8,273 bases of DNA from an uncultured Ruminococcus sp. GTDB taxonomy: Bacteria > Bacillota > Clostridia > Oscillospirales > Acutalibacteraceae. The notes beneath the pieces were generated by a model. That model did not search any database. It had not been told where the DNA came from and saw nothing but the letters and a program-made list of their open reading frames with translations. The stretch lies in contig CACYDE010000353.1 of NCBI GenBank assembly GCA_902773045.1, positions 1-8,273 of the forward strand. The letters run 5' to 3'. Shown piece by piece: positions 1-6,850 of the stretch (its first letter is position 1; the number at the start of each line of letters is the position of its first letter). Position numbers and translations under genes: made by a program.

Positions 1-1
1 A

Positions 2-913
2 TATACTTACAGAATTACAAAGATCACAAGCGACCTTACTGTTACCGTAAATGTGACAGAGAAAACTTCCGACACATCAAGCGAGACTGCTTCGGAAACA
101 GACACATCAAGCGAAATCTCTTCCGAAATTGATACGTCAAGCGAGAAAGACTCAGAAACTGAAAGCGATAACGCCGACACAACGATGGATACAAATACCG
201 AAATGGAAAGCGATTCTTCGGATGTGATCGAAGACACAGACTCTATGACAGAAAGCGATCCCGAGAACACCGAATCTGACACTGTATCCGACACCGAGAG
301 CGATGTGTCCGATAAAACAACCGATACAGCTTCCGAAACGGAAAGCGATAATGCCGACACAACCACAGATATAAATACCGAGACGGAAAGTGATTCTTCG
401 GATGTGATCGAAGACACAGACTCTATGACAGAAAGCGACCCCAAAGACACCGAATCTGACACTGTATCCGACACCGAGAGCGATGTGTCCGATAAAACAA
501 CCGATACAGCTTCCGATACGGAAAGTGATAATGTCGATACAACAACCGATACGGACTCCGACACGGAGAGTGATGTTACGGATACAACAACCGACACCGA
601 TTCCGACACGGAAAGCGATACAACGACAGATATCGATACCGACACGGAAGACACCGAAAGCGATTCCACAGACTCGGAAACTAAAAAGGAGTATTTGATC
701 GGCGACGTAAATCTTGACGGTGAGATCACTGCCGATGATGCCATTCTTGTTCTCAGAGCAGGAATCGGACTTGAGGATTTCGGAGAGATCGAAACTATCC
801 TCGCTGACGTTGACGGCGACGGAGAGATCACAAGCAACGACAGCATGGAGATCCTCAGATGCTCGATTGAACTCGAAGTGAATTCCGACGCAGGAAAGAC
901 GATCGAACTTTGA
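2..913 (+). CDS. Dockerin-domain protein with acidic Ser/Thr/Asp/Glu linker (5' partial)
   Basis: The frame is open from the first complete codon, so the start lies upstream; 303 residues are visible. Residues 1-24 look like the last beta strands of a folded domain (ITSDLTVTVNVTEK). Residues about 25-225 are a low-complexity linker of T, S, D and E, partly built of a 60-residue duplication. The C-terminus is a dockerin with two calcium-loop/helix repeats: DVNLDGEITADD from residue 235 and DVDGDGEITSND from residue 269, each with D/N/D/T/D at loop positions 1, 3, 5, 9 and 12 and followed by an ILVLRAGIGL or MEILRCSIEL helix. Dockerins bind cohesins on scaffoldins, so the protein is probably exported and joins a cellulosome-like or surface complex (inference). 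The catalytic or binding module is outside the window, so the substrate is unknown. The GTG at 53 has no clear ribosome site and lies inside the open frame, so it is not taken as the start. Confidence 0.88.
   Translation, partial: YTYRITKITSDLTVTVNVTEKTSDTSSETASETDTSSEISSEIDTSSEKDSETESDNADTTMDTNTEMESDSSDVIEDTDSMTESDPENTESDTVSDTESDVSDKTTDTASETESDNADTTTDINTETESDSSDVIEDTDSMTESDPKDTESDTVSDTESDVSDKTTDTASDTESDNVDTTTDTDSDTESDVTDTTTDTDSDTESDTTTDIDTDTEDTESDSTDSETKKEYLIGDVNLDGEITADDAILVLRAGIGLEDFGEIETILADVDGDGEITSNDSMEILRCSIELEVNSDAGKTIEL
161..520 (+). repeat. Two tandem 180-bp units (60 aa each) in the dockerin linker
   Basis: Unit 1 (161-340) and unit 2 (341-520) align without gaps and differ at about 13 of 180 positions by eye. 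Both begin with GAAAGCGATAA. A third, rapidly diverging copy begins at 521 with GAAAGTGATAATG. The long run from the SDSSDVIEDTDSMTESD segment to the end of the unit is almost unchanged between the copies. The exact multiple of three keeps the reading frame. A recent in-frame duplication that lengthens a flexible linker is the simplest reading. Confidence 0.9.
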
Positions 914-950
914 TGACTGATTTTAACAAAATATTTTAGCGGATCCGATG

Positions 951-985
951 CAGCTGCCTTGCTTTTACAGGGCAGCTGTGTTCTT
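951..985 (+). terminator. Probable intrinsic terminator after the dockerin gene
   Basis: CAGCTGCC (951-958) pairs perfectly with GGCAGCTG (971-978) around a 12-nt loop, and further wobble and A-T pairs extend the base of the stem. The downstream tract is only moderately T-rich (TGTTCTTTC). It lies 38 nt past the stop codon, which suits the end of that transcript. The weak U-tract leaves some doubt. Confidence 0.6.
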
Positions 986-1047
986 TCAAAAGCAAAGCTT
1001 CGAAAAATAGCCCGTAAAAAACACAAAAAAATAAAATTATTAACAAA

Positions 1048-1065
1048 TTGTTGTTTGATTAAAAC
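1048..1065. promoter_or_regulatory. Weak candidate Rex operator over the aconitase -35 box
   Basis: TTGTTGTTTGATTAAAAC matches about 10 of the 14 defined positions of the clostridial Rex consensus TTGTTAANNNNTTAACAA. It covers the -35 hexamer, where a repressor would block transcription. A separate short palindrome, AACAA-A-TTGTT (1042-1052), overlaps its left end. The rex gene lies downstream in the same window. AT-rich sequence produces such matches by chance, so this is a hypothesis only. Confidence 0.22.
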
Positions 1066-1083
1066 GGACTTTTTTGTTATAAT
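1055..1083 (+). promoter_or_regulatory. Sigma-A-type promoter for aconitase
   Basis: TTGATT (1055-1060) and TATAAT (1078-1083) are separated by 17 bp. A TG at 1075-1076 makes an extended -10 (TGTTATAAT). The A/T-rich stretch at 1021-1050 could act as an UP element. Transcription would begin near 1090, giving a leader of about 35 nt. This is the best promoter match in the window. Confidence 0.75.
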
Positions 1084-1124
1084 AAAAAAGATTTATATAT
1101 ACTTTGAACAGGGAGGAATCCGTT

Positions 1125-3056
1125 ATGGGTTACACAATTGCACAAAAGATCATTAAAAATCATCTTCTGAGCGGTGAAATGACGGTCGGAAGCGACATCG
1201 GTCTGAGAATAGATCAGACGCTGACTCAGGACGCTACGGGAACTATGGCTTACCTTGAGTTTGAGGCTATCGGAATCCCGAGAGTAAAAACCGAAAAAAG
1301 CGTTGCTTACATTGACCACAATACTTTGCAGACAGGTTTTGAGAATGCAGACGATCACCGTTTCATCCAGACCGTTGCTAAAAAACACGGCATATATTTT
1401 TCACGTCCCGGTAATGGTATTTGCCACCAGGTTCATCTCGAAAGATTCGGTATTCCGGGTAAAACCCTGATAGGCTCGGACAGCCATACTCCCACAGGCG
1501 GCGGAATCGGAATGCTCGCCATGGGCGCAGGCGGTCTTGATGTCGCAGTAGCTATGGGCGGCGGCGCTTATTATATCACTATGCCTAAAATGGTCAAAGT
1601 GAATCTTACGGGAAAGCTTTCTCCGTGGGTTTCCGCGAAGGACGTTATCCTTGAAGTTCTCAGAATCATGTCCGTTAAGGGCGGTGTAGGAAAAATTATT
1701 GAATATTCAGGCGAAGGCGTTAAAACTCTTTCCGTTCCCGAGCGTGCCACAATAACCAACATGGGCGCAGAACTTGGCGCAACAACTTCGATTTTCCCTT
1801 CCGACGAGGTCACAAGAGAGTTCCTGAAGGCTCAGGGAAGAGAAGAAGTATGGACAGAGCTTAAATCCGATGAAGACGCAGTTTATGACGAAGTAATAGA
1901 CATCGATCTCTCGGCTCTTGCTCCAATGGCTGCATGTCCTCACAGCCCCGATAATGTTAAAACCATCGAGGAGATCGGACCTCAGAAAATCGATCAGGTA
2001 TGTATCGGTTCATGTACAAACTCCAGCTACCTTGATCTTATGAGAGTGGCTGCGATCCTCAAAGGAAAAACCGTTTGTCCGAGTGTTTCTCTTGCCATTG
2101 CTCCGGGTTCAAAGCAGGTTTATAATATGCTCGCTCTCAACGGAGCTTTGGGTGACCTTATAGCAGCAGGCGCAAGAATACTCGAATGCGCGTGCGGTCC
2201 GTGTATCGGTATGGGTCAATCTCCGAATTCCGCAGGTATTTCCCTCAGAACATTTAACAGAAACTTTGAGGGACGTTCCGGAACAGCCGATGGTCAGATC
2301 TACCTCGTAAGCCCCGAAACTGCTGCAGCTTCCGCACTCACAGGCGTTTTCACCGACCCGAGAACACTTGGTGACGCTGTTGAGATCAAGCTTCCCGAAA
2401 AGTTCCTCATAAATGACAATATGGTCGTTGCGCCGATCGAAGAGGATAAAATGGATACGGTTGAGGTTCTCAGAGGTCCGAACATCAAGCCTTTCCCGCA
2501 GACCTCACCTCTTGATGAGACGATCGAGGCTTCATGTGCGCTTAAAGTGGGCGATAATATTACAACAGATCATATTATGCCTGCCGGAGCAAAGATCCTT
2601 CCGCTTCGTTCAAATATCCCTGCAATTTCTCAGCACTGCTTCACGGTCTGCGACAAGGAGTTTCCGCAGAGAGCGCTTGCGCTCGGAAAATCGATCATTG
2701 TCGGCGGCGCAAATTACGGTCAAGGCTCGTCACGTGAGCATGCAGCGCTTGCTCCGCTTTATCTCGGAGTTAAAGCTGTTCTTGTGAAGAGTTTTGCAAG
2801 AATCCATAAGAGTAATCTTATCAATGCAGGTATCCTTCCGCTGACTTTTGTTAACGCAGATGATTACGAAAAGATAGATCAGGGAGATGAACTTGTAATT
2901 TCGGACGTTAAGTCCAAGCTTGAAAACGGCGAACAGATCGTTGTGACAAATGTTACGAAGGGAATTGATATCCCTGTTGACTGTGACCTCACGGACAGAA
3001 CCCGTGCGATCATTATTGCGGGTGGTCTTTTGGACTACACAAGAGAAAATTCATAA
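1125..3056 (+). CDS. acn: Aconitate hydratase, short clostridial/Aquifex-type
   Basis: Isomerises citrate to isocitrate via cis-aconitate in the cytoplasm, using a [4Fe-4S] cluster. The protein is 643 residues, shorter than the ~890-residue AcnA and fitting the short aconitase family. Cluster ligands are visible: C297 in IGSCTNS, and C357 and C360 in CACGPCIG. Other active-site signatures are GSDSHTPTGGG (D119, H121) and, in the C-terminal swivel domain, GSSREH with S535 and R537, the equivalents of the catalytic Ser642/Arg644 of pig aconitase. The swivel domain begins near VGDNITTDHIMPAG. The lone-standing form has both catalytic and swivel domains on one chain, unlike the LeuC/LeuD split, although substrate preference within this superfamily cannot be proved from motifs alone. 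Start: ATG at 1125 with GGGAGG at 1111-1116, 8 nt upstream; a TTG at 1104 lies before that site and is rejected. With icd it forms a citrate to 2-oxoglutarate branch. Confidence 0.93.
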   Translation: MGYTIAQKIIKNHLLSGEMTVGSDIGLRIDQTLTQDATGTMAYLEFEAIGIPRVKTEKSVAYIDHNTLQTGFENADDHRFIQTVAKKHGIYFSRPGNGICHQVHLERFGIPGKTLIGSDSHTPTGGGIGMLAMGAGGLDVAVAMGGGAYYITMPKMVKVNLTGKLSPWVSAKDVILEVLRIMSVKGGVGKIIEYSGEGVKTLSVPERATITNMGAELGATTSIFPSDEVTREFLKAQGREEVWTELKSDEDAVYDEVIDIDLSALAPMAACPHSPDNVKTIEEIGPQKIDQVCIGSCTNSSYLDLMRVAAILKGKTVCPSVSLAIAPGSKQVYNMLALNGALGDLIAAGARILECACGPCIGMGQSPNSAGISLRTFNRNFEGRSGTADGQIYLVSPETAAASALTGVFTDPRTLGDAVEIKLPEKFLINDNMVVAPIEEDKMDTVEVLRGPNIKPFPQTSPLDETIEASCALKVGDNITTDHIMPAGAKILPLRSNIPAISQHCFTVCDKEFPQRALALGKSIIVGGANYGQGSSREHAALAPLYLGVKAVLVKSFARIHKSNLINAGILPLTFVNADDYEKIDQGDELVISDVKSKLENGEQIVVTNVTKGIDIPVDCDLTDRTRAIIIAGGLLDYTRENS

Positions 3057-3068
3057 ATAATTTTAAAA

Positions 3069-3123
3069 GCTAAGGCAAAGATGTTTTTGAAAGGCAGCTT
3101 TGCTTTAGCATATACTGTTTTTT
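3069..3123 (+). terminator. Stem-loop terminator after aconitase
   Basis: GCTAAGGCAAAG (3069-3080) pairs with CTTTGCTTTAGC (3098-3109) over 12 bp with one G-U pair and a 17-nt loop. A run of six T (3118-3123) follows, but 8 nt past the stem instead of directly after it, so termination may be partial. It begins 13 nt past the aconitase stop codon. Confidence 0.6.
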
Positions 3124-3431
3124 CTCTCAACAGCGGATAATATCCGGCATAAAAAGTATTACTTCACTCGGCATACGCTGCGTTTGGTGTGTTCGAATTG
3201 AGCTAAGCATGATTTCGTTTTTTGTAATGCTCAACTTTCCGCCCAAGCATTATCCGTTCCAAAGACATTAAACAGTATGATATGAAAACCATATTTTGTA
3301 TGGCGGAGATACTGCATAAAAATATATAGATTACAATATCTTCTCTATAAGCGCAAAAAGCGCAAACGATATAATTTATCGGAAACGACATTACCGATAA
3401 TAGTTATAATTTTCAAAAGGAGCATTATTTT
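3124..3431. other. Gene-free intergenic region between acn and icd
   Basis: No credible gene is seen on either strand. The longest reading frames are short, lack ribosome sites and resemble nothing recognised. The region holds several inverted repeats: CGGATA-A-TATCCG (3134-3146), CGGATAAT (3134-3141) against ATTATCCG (3249-3256), TTGAGC (3198-3203) against GCTCAA (3229-3234), and TTATCGG/CCGATAA (3376-3400). GCGCAAA occurs twice in a row at about 3351-3366. It could be a regulatory leader, a small RNA or the remains of a repeat element; none of these can be chosen from the sequence alone. Confidence 0.5.
3370..3400 (+). promoter_or_regulatory. Candidate icd -10 box followed by a 7-bp inverted repeat
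   Basis: TATAAT at 3370-3375 lies 56 nt before the icd start codon, but no good -35 hexamer is visible upstream. Directly after it come TTATCGG (3376-3382) and CCGATAA (3394-3400), a perfect 7-bp inverted repeat with an 11-nt spacer that would span the transcription start. This geometry suits an operator or a leader hairpin. A second TATAAT at 3405-3410 is too close to the ribosome site to serve well. Confidence 0.4.
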
Positions 3432-4643
3432 ATGGCTGATAAAATTCAAATGAAAACGCCTATCGTTGAGATGGACGGAGACGAAATGACGCGTGTAATA
3501 TGGAAAATGATAAAGGATATTCTCCTTACACCATATATTGACCTTAAAACCGAATATTACGATCTCGGTCTTGAAAACAGAAACGCTACCAACGATCAGG
3601 TTACGATCGACAGTGCGGAAGCTACAAAAAAATACGGAGTTGCCGTTAAGTGCGCAACGATCACGCCTAACGCCGAGAGAGTGAAAGAATATAACCTCAA
3701 AGAGATGTGGAAATCGCCCAACGGAACTATCAGAGCGGCTCTTGACGGAACGGTTTTCAGAAGTCCTATTCTCGTTAAGGGCATCACGCCGTACATTCCG
3801 ACGTGGACTAAGCCTATTACGATCGCACGTCATGCTTACGGCGACGTTTACAAAAACACCGAGATGATCGTTAAAGCAGGCGGCAAAGCGGAACTCTGCG
3901 TTACAAAAGCAGACGGAACAGAGGAGCGTTCGCTGATCCATGATTTCAAAACGGACGGTATCATTCAGGGTATGCATAATCTTGACAAGTCGATCGGAAG
4001 CTTTGCCCGCTCATGCTTTAATTATGCGCTTGATCTGAAGCAGGATATCTGGTTCGCTACAAAAGATACGATCTCAAAGAAGTACGATCACCGCTTCAAG
4101 GACGTTTTCAATGAAATATTTGAAAATGAATATAAAGATAAATTTTCCGAGGCAGGGATCTCGTATTTCTATACGCTTATTGACGATGCAGTTGCACGTG
4201 TGATCCGTTCCGAGGGAGGTTACATCTGGGCGTGCAAAAATTACGACGGAGATGTAATGTCCGATATGATCGCAACCGCGTTCGGTTCTCTTGCTATGAT
4301 GACGTCTGTGCTTGTTTCACCCGATGGTGTTTATGAGTATGAAGCGGCTCACGGAACGGTTCAGAGACACTATTATAAGTATCTGAAAGGTGAAACAACT
4401 TCGACAAACTCGGTCGCAACTCTTTACGCTTGGTCCGGCGCTCTGAGAAAAAGAGGCGAGCTTGACGGGATCTGTGAGCTTTGTGACTTTGCCGATAAGC
4501 TTGAAAAAGCAACCGTTCAGACGATCGAAGAGGGAGTTATGACGGGCGATCTTGCGCTTCTTTCCAAGCTTGAGAACATCCGCAAAGTCGACACGGAAAC
4601 TTTCTTGGTTGAGGTTGACAAGAGGCTGAAAGCGATACTTTGA
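3432..4643 (+). CDS. icd: NADP-dependent isocitrate dehydrogenase, eukaryotic-like subfamily II
   Basis: Oxidatively decarboxylates isocitrate to 2-oxoglutarate, producing NADPH, normally as a cytoplasmic homodimer. The 403 residues match the length and motifs of the IDH1/IDH2-like group rather than the E. coli-type Icd. Substrate residues: S95 in KSPNGTIR with R101, then R110 (TVFRSP) and R133 (IARHAYGD), corresponding to human R100/R109/R132; Y140 follows. Metal aspartates are D274 and D278 in YDGDVMSD. The cofactor motif AAHGTVQRHY (H307, R312, H313) has the Arg-His pair that selects NADP in this group. Start: ATG at 3432 with AAAAGGAG at 3415-3422. rex follows after only 50 nt with no terminator between, so the two are probably co-transcribed. 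Its product feeds glutamate synthesis and its NADPH feeds biosynthesis. Confidence 0.95.
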   Translation: MADKIQMKTPIVEMDGDEMTRVIWKMIKDILLTPYIDLKTEYYDLGLENRNATNDQVTIDSAEATKKYGVAVKCATITPNAERVKEYNLKEMWKSPNGTIRAALDGTVFRSPILVKGITPYIPTWTKPITIARHAYGDVYKNTEMIVKAGGKAELCVTKADGTEERSLIHDFKTDGIIQGMHNLDKSIGSFARSCFNYALDLKQDIWFATKDTISKKYDHRFKDVFNEIFENEYKDKFSEAGISYFYTLIDDAVARVIRSEGGYIWACKNYDGDVMSDMIATAFGSLAMMTSVLVSPDGVYEYEAAHGTVQRHYYKYLKGETTSTNSVATLYAWSGALRKRGELDGICELCDFADKLEKATVQTIEEGVMTGDLALLSKLENIRKVDTETFLVEVDKRLKAIL

Positions 4644-4693
4644 TCTGAATTTTGATTCTCTGCACGAAGGATCTTTTCCGTGGGGGTGCTGTT

Positions 4694-5344
4694 ATGGCAA
4701 AAAGAAAAAATATTTCTTCTTCGGTTATCAGGAGACTTCCGCGATATTACCGTTTTTTGCGTGATCTTGATAAAGAGGGAATAACTCACGTAAGCTCAAA
4801 TGAGCTTGCGAAAAGAATGAGATCGACCGCTTCTCAGGTCAGACAGGATTTTAACTGCTTCGGTGAATTCGGTCAGCAGGGAATAGGTTACAGCGTTGCT
4901 CAGCTTCGTGAAGAGATAGAAAATATTCTTGGCATAAAGTGCCATTATCCTGCGATACTTGTCGGTGCGGGAAATATCGGAACTGCTATTGCGAATCAGG
5001 TAGTTTTTGAAAACCGCTGTTTTGATCTTGTGGGTGTTTTTGACAAAGACCCGAGAAAAATCGGAAATCACATCGGCGAGATCGTCATTATGACCACAGA
5101 CAATATCGAAAATTTCTGTGAAAAAAATCATGTGATGACAGCAATACTCTGTGTTCCCAAAAGCGCAGTAGACGGGCTTTCCGAAAGACTTTACAACGTT
5201 GGGATCAGAAGTTTCTGGAATTTCAGCCATTATGATCTTAGTGTTAAATATAAAGATGTGATCGTTGAAAATGTTCATCTGAGCGACAGCTTGATGCGTT
5301 TATGCTTTAAAATAAACCGCGAGCTGAGCGAAGAAGACAATTGA
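4694..5344 (+). CDS. rex: Redox-sensing transcriptional repressor Rex
   Basis: Rex homodimers bind operator palindromes when NADH is low and release them when NADH/NAD+ rises, controlling fermentation and electron-balance genes. The 216 residues fit the family. The N-terminal winged helix (about 1-80) carries RLPRYYRFLRDL and the recognition segment ASQVRQDFNCFGEFG. The Rossmann domain has VGAGNIGTAI with G91, G93 and G96, followed by a strand ending in FDKD, where the acidic residue favours NAD(H). The C-terminal segment (LSDSLMRLCFKINREL) is the usual domain-swapped helix. Start: ATG at 4694 with GGGGGTG at 4682-4688; an in-frame TTG at 4652 would add 14 non-conserved residues and has no ribosome site. 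It sits behind icd and ahead of a strong terminator, so it closes the icd-rex unit. Confidence 0.95.
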   Translation: MAKRKNISSSVIRRLPRYYRFLRDLDKEGITHVSSNELAKRMRSTASQVRQDFNCFGEFGQQGIGYSVAQLREEIENILGIKCHYPAILVGAGNIGTAIANQVVFENRCFDLVGVFDKDPRKIGNHIGEIVIMTTDNIENFCEKNHVMTAILCVPKSAVDGLSERLYNVGIRSFWNFSHYDLSVKYKDVIVENVHLSDSLMRLCFKINRELSEEDN

Positions 5345-5353
5345 CGGAAAACT

Positions 5354-5387
5354 ACCCCGTGTTCTTTGAAGAATACGGGGTGTTTTG
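5354..5387 (+). terminator. Strong intrinsic terminator after rex
   Basis: ACCCCGTGTTCT (5354-5365) pairs with AGAATACGGGGT (5370-5381), a 12-bp stem with one G-U pair and a TTGA loop. GTTTTG follows directly and AAAA precedes it. It starts 9 nt past the rex stop codon and separates the icd-rex unit from the alarmone synthetase operon. Confidence 0.88.
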
Positions 5388-5475
5388 ATTGAATTTTAGT
5401 ATTAATCATGATCCGGATTTGAGCAGATTGCGGACATTGAATTTACAAAATATACACTAAAGAAGCATTTTTTTA

Positions 5476-5484
5476 TGTTATAAT
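5476..5484 (+). promoter_or_regulatory. Extended -10 promoter for the alarmone synthetase operon
   Basis: TGTTATAAT (5476-5484) is a perfect extended -10 element preceded by a T-run. No TTGACA-like -35 box is visible at 16-18 bp, which is tolerated by extended -10 promoters but could also mean an activator is needed. The predicted start near 5491 gives a leader of about 68 nt. Confidence 0.6.
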
Positions 5485-5497
5485 TTACAAAACCGTA

Positions 5498-5528
5498 GTT
5501 TCTGTCACTCATTCTGTCAGATAGAAAC
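5498..5528 (+). promoter_or_regulatory. Leader hairpin upstream of the alarmone synthetase
   Basis: GTTTCTGTC (5498-5506) pairs with GATAGAAAC (5520-5528), 9 bp with one G-U pair and a 13-nt loop. It lies inside the predicted leader, 18 nt before the GGGAGGA ribosome site (5547-5553). No T-run follows, so it is not a terminator. It could stabilise the mRNA or be a protein or RNA control site. Confidence 0.4.
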
Positions 5529-5558
5529 GATGCAGTAAGAATTGTCGGGAGGAAGATT

Positions 5559-6170
5559 ATGAACTCAAAGGATCTTGAATTTTACGGAGATTTAGCTCCG
5601 CTGCTCATTGAAAAAGAAAACTCTCTCTTATCTGAGATAAAAGGAATTCTTGACAGCATTAGTACAGATTCCGAAACAGCGCTTGCCGAACACCTGAAAA
5701 GCCGTATTAAAAGCTGTGACAGCATTAAAGAAAAACTCGGAAAGAATGATCTTGACGAAAACGCAGTAACAGGATTAAAAGAACTTTCCGATGTTATCGG
5801 ACTAAGGATCGTAACTCATTTTGTGGGAGATATATATACTGTCCTTGAAAAAATACAACTCTCAAAAAAGTGGAGAGTTGTGACCGTTAAGGATTACATA
5901 ACAAACTGTAAACCAAATGGTTACAGAAGTTTACATGTTATTCTTTCGGTTGATTTTGATTATCCGGGACTTGATCATATCAATGTTGAAATCCAGCTTC
6001 GGACTATTGCTATGGATTGCTGGGCAAGTCTGGAACACCAGCTGAAATACAAAAAGAATATAAAAAATACAGAACTTATTGTGAGCGAACTGAAACGCTG
6101 CGCCGATGAAATGGCGTCCACCGACCTTTCATTGCAGACGATAAGGGAAATGATTCAAAATCATGAATAA
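5559..6170 (+). CDS. Small alarmone synthetase, (p)ppGpp synthetase (RelP/YwaC-like)
   Basis: Transfers pyrophosphate from ATP to GDP or GTP to make the stringent-response alarmone (p)ppGpp. At 203 residues it is a RelA/SpoT synthetase domain alone: no HD hydrolase and no TGS or ACT domains. Motifs in order are HLKSRIKSCDSI (near 46), LSDVIGLRIV with catalytic-type D78 and R83, KDYI (K111), KPNGYRSLH (K118-H126; Y122 stacks on the guanine in homologues), and VEIQLRTIAMDCWASLEHQ with E144, Q146 and R148. The KPNGYRSLH and WASLEH wording resembles B. subtilis YwaC (RelP) more than YjbM (RelQ), so the subgroup is tentative. Start: ATG at 5559, 5 nt after GGGAGGA. A response regulator starts 11 nt past its stop, with that gene's ribosome site touching the stop codon, so they are one operon. 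Enzymes of this type are usually controlled by transcription, often through envelope-stress regulators. Confidence 0.92.
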   Translation: MNSKDLEFYGDLAPLLIEKENSLLSEIKGILDSISTDSETALAEHLKSRIKSCDSIKEKLGKNDLDENAVTGLKELSDVIGLRIVTHFVGDIYTVLEKIQLSKKWRVVTVKDYITNCKPNGYRSLHVILSVDFDYPGLDHINVEIQLRTIAMDCWASLEHQLKYKKNIKNTELIVSELKRCADEMASTDLSLQTIREMIQNHE

Positions 6171-6181
6171 GAGGTAGTTTT

Positions 6182-6850
6182 ATGAAAATACTTTACGCAG
6201 AAGATGAACAACAGATATCACGCGCCGTCACGGAGATCCTGAAAATAGAAGGTTTTGATGTGACTTCCGTTTATGACGGAGGAGAAGCATGGGGAAGGAT
6301 ATCAACAGGCTATTACGACGCTGTTATACTTGATATTATGATGCCCGTGATGGACGGTATAGACGTTTTGGAAAAAATGAGGAACAACGATATCTTCACT
6401 CCGGTTCTTATGCTGACCGCAAAAGCTTCGATCGACGACAGGATCAAAGGTCTTTCTGTCGGAGCGGACGATTATTTGAGCAAACCTTTTTCGATGAAGG
6501 AGCTTGTTGCAAGGATCAATTCTATGCTGAGAAGAAAAAATCAGTATAAAAATGAGATCCTTAAATTCGGGAACACATCGCTTGACTGCACTACAGGCGA
6601 ATTGAAATCGGAAAAAAGCAGCCTGAGACTGAGCAATATCGAGGTCGAACTTCTTTCTTTTCTTGTGAAAAATCCCGGCGCTATATATTCCGGAGAAAAG
6701 CTCAATGAAATATTGTGGCAAAATTCCAAATCGGCTGACAGTATATCTCTTTACATTGCGTATCTGAAAAATAAACTGACTCAGGTATGCTCCGATTCAA
6801 GTATAATTATCTCCGATCCGGGCTATATCTTTGGGGTAAAGGGAAGATGA
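6182..6850 (+). CDS. OmpR/PhoB-type response regulator
   Basis: Two-component DNA-binding regulator of 222 residues. The receiver domain (about 1-118) has the acidic pair E7/D8, phospho-acceptor D51 in VILDIMMPVMDG, T79 in MLTAKA and K101 in LSKPFS, so it should be phosphorylated normally. The winged-helix domain (about 127-219) includes LSNIEVELLSFLVKNPG and SLYIAYLKNKL. It is divergent: the usual closing VRGVGYRL-type hairpin is replaced by ISDPGYIFGV. Ribosome site GAGGT (6171-6175) touches the stop codon of the upstream alarmone synthetase, and the end overlaps the kinase start by 4 nt (ATGA), so translation of the two is coupled. It is the cognate partner of the downstream kinase; its targets are unknown, though autoregulation of this operon is common in such systems. 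Confidence 0.93.
   Translation: MKILYAEDEQQISRAVTEILKIEGFDVTSVYDGGEAWGRISTGYYDAVILDIMMPVMDGIDVLEKMRNNDIFTPVLMLTAKASIDDRIKGLSVGADDYLSKPFSMKELVARINSMLRRKNQYKNEILKFGNTSLDCTTGELKSEKSSLRLSNIEVELLSFLVKNPGAIYSGEKLNEILWQNSKSADSISLYIAYLKNKLTQVCSDSSIIISDPGYIFGVKGR

Noticed and set aside
161..640. CRISPR-like repetition
   Set aside because: The repeats are contiguous 180-bp coding units in frame, without short repeats separated by unique spacers.
7..1026. Long minus-strand reading frame rich in Ser and Val
   Set aside because: It is the mirror of the repetitive Thr/Ser/Asp/Glu linker codons. It has no domain sense, while the + frame ends in a clear dockerin.
1104..1124. TTG start that would lengthen aconitase by 7 residues
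   Set aside because: It lies upstream of the GGGAGG ribosome site that serves the ATG at 1125.
3209..3329. Two tiny + strand frames (20 and 15 codons) starting at 3209 and 3282
   Set aside because: Neither has a ribosome site and both are too short to be supported by composition.
3203..3391. 62-codon minus-strand frame in the acn-icd gap
   Set aside because: No family resemblance, no convincing ribosome site, and it overlaps the proposed icd control region.
3405..3410. Second TATAAT upstream of icd
   Set aside because: Transcription from it would begin at the ribosome binding site, leaving almost no leader, and no -35 box is present.
3345..3977. Minus-strand frame of 210 codons over the 5' part of icd
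   Set aside because: Most of it is antisense to well-conserved isocitrate dehydrogenase sequence; the product is Cys/Phe/Arg-rich with no recognisable domain.
4652..4693. Upstream TTG start for rex
   Set aside because: The added residues are not Rex-like and no ribosome site precedes them; ATG 4694 has a good one and gives the usual family length.
6787..6846. Extended N-terminus for the histidine kinase
   Set aside because: It would lie inside the response regulator gene; the ATGA overlap at 6847 is the typical coupled start and places TM1 at the N-terminus.
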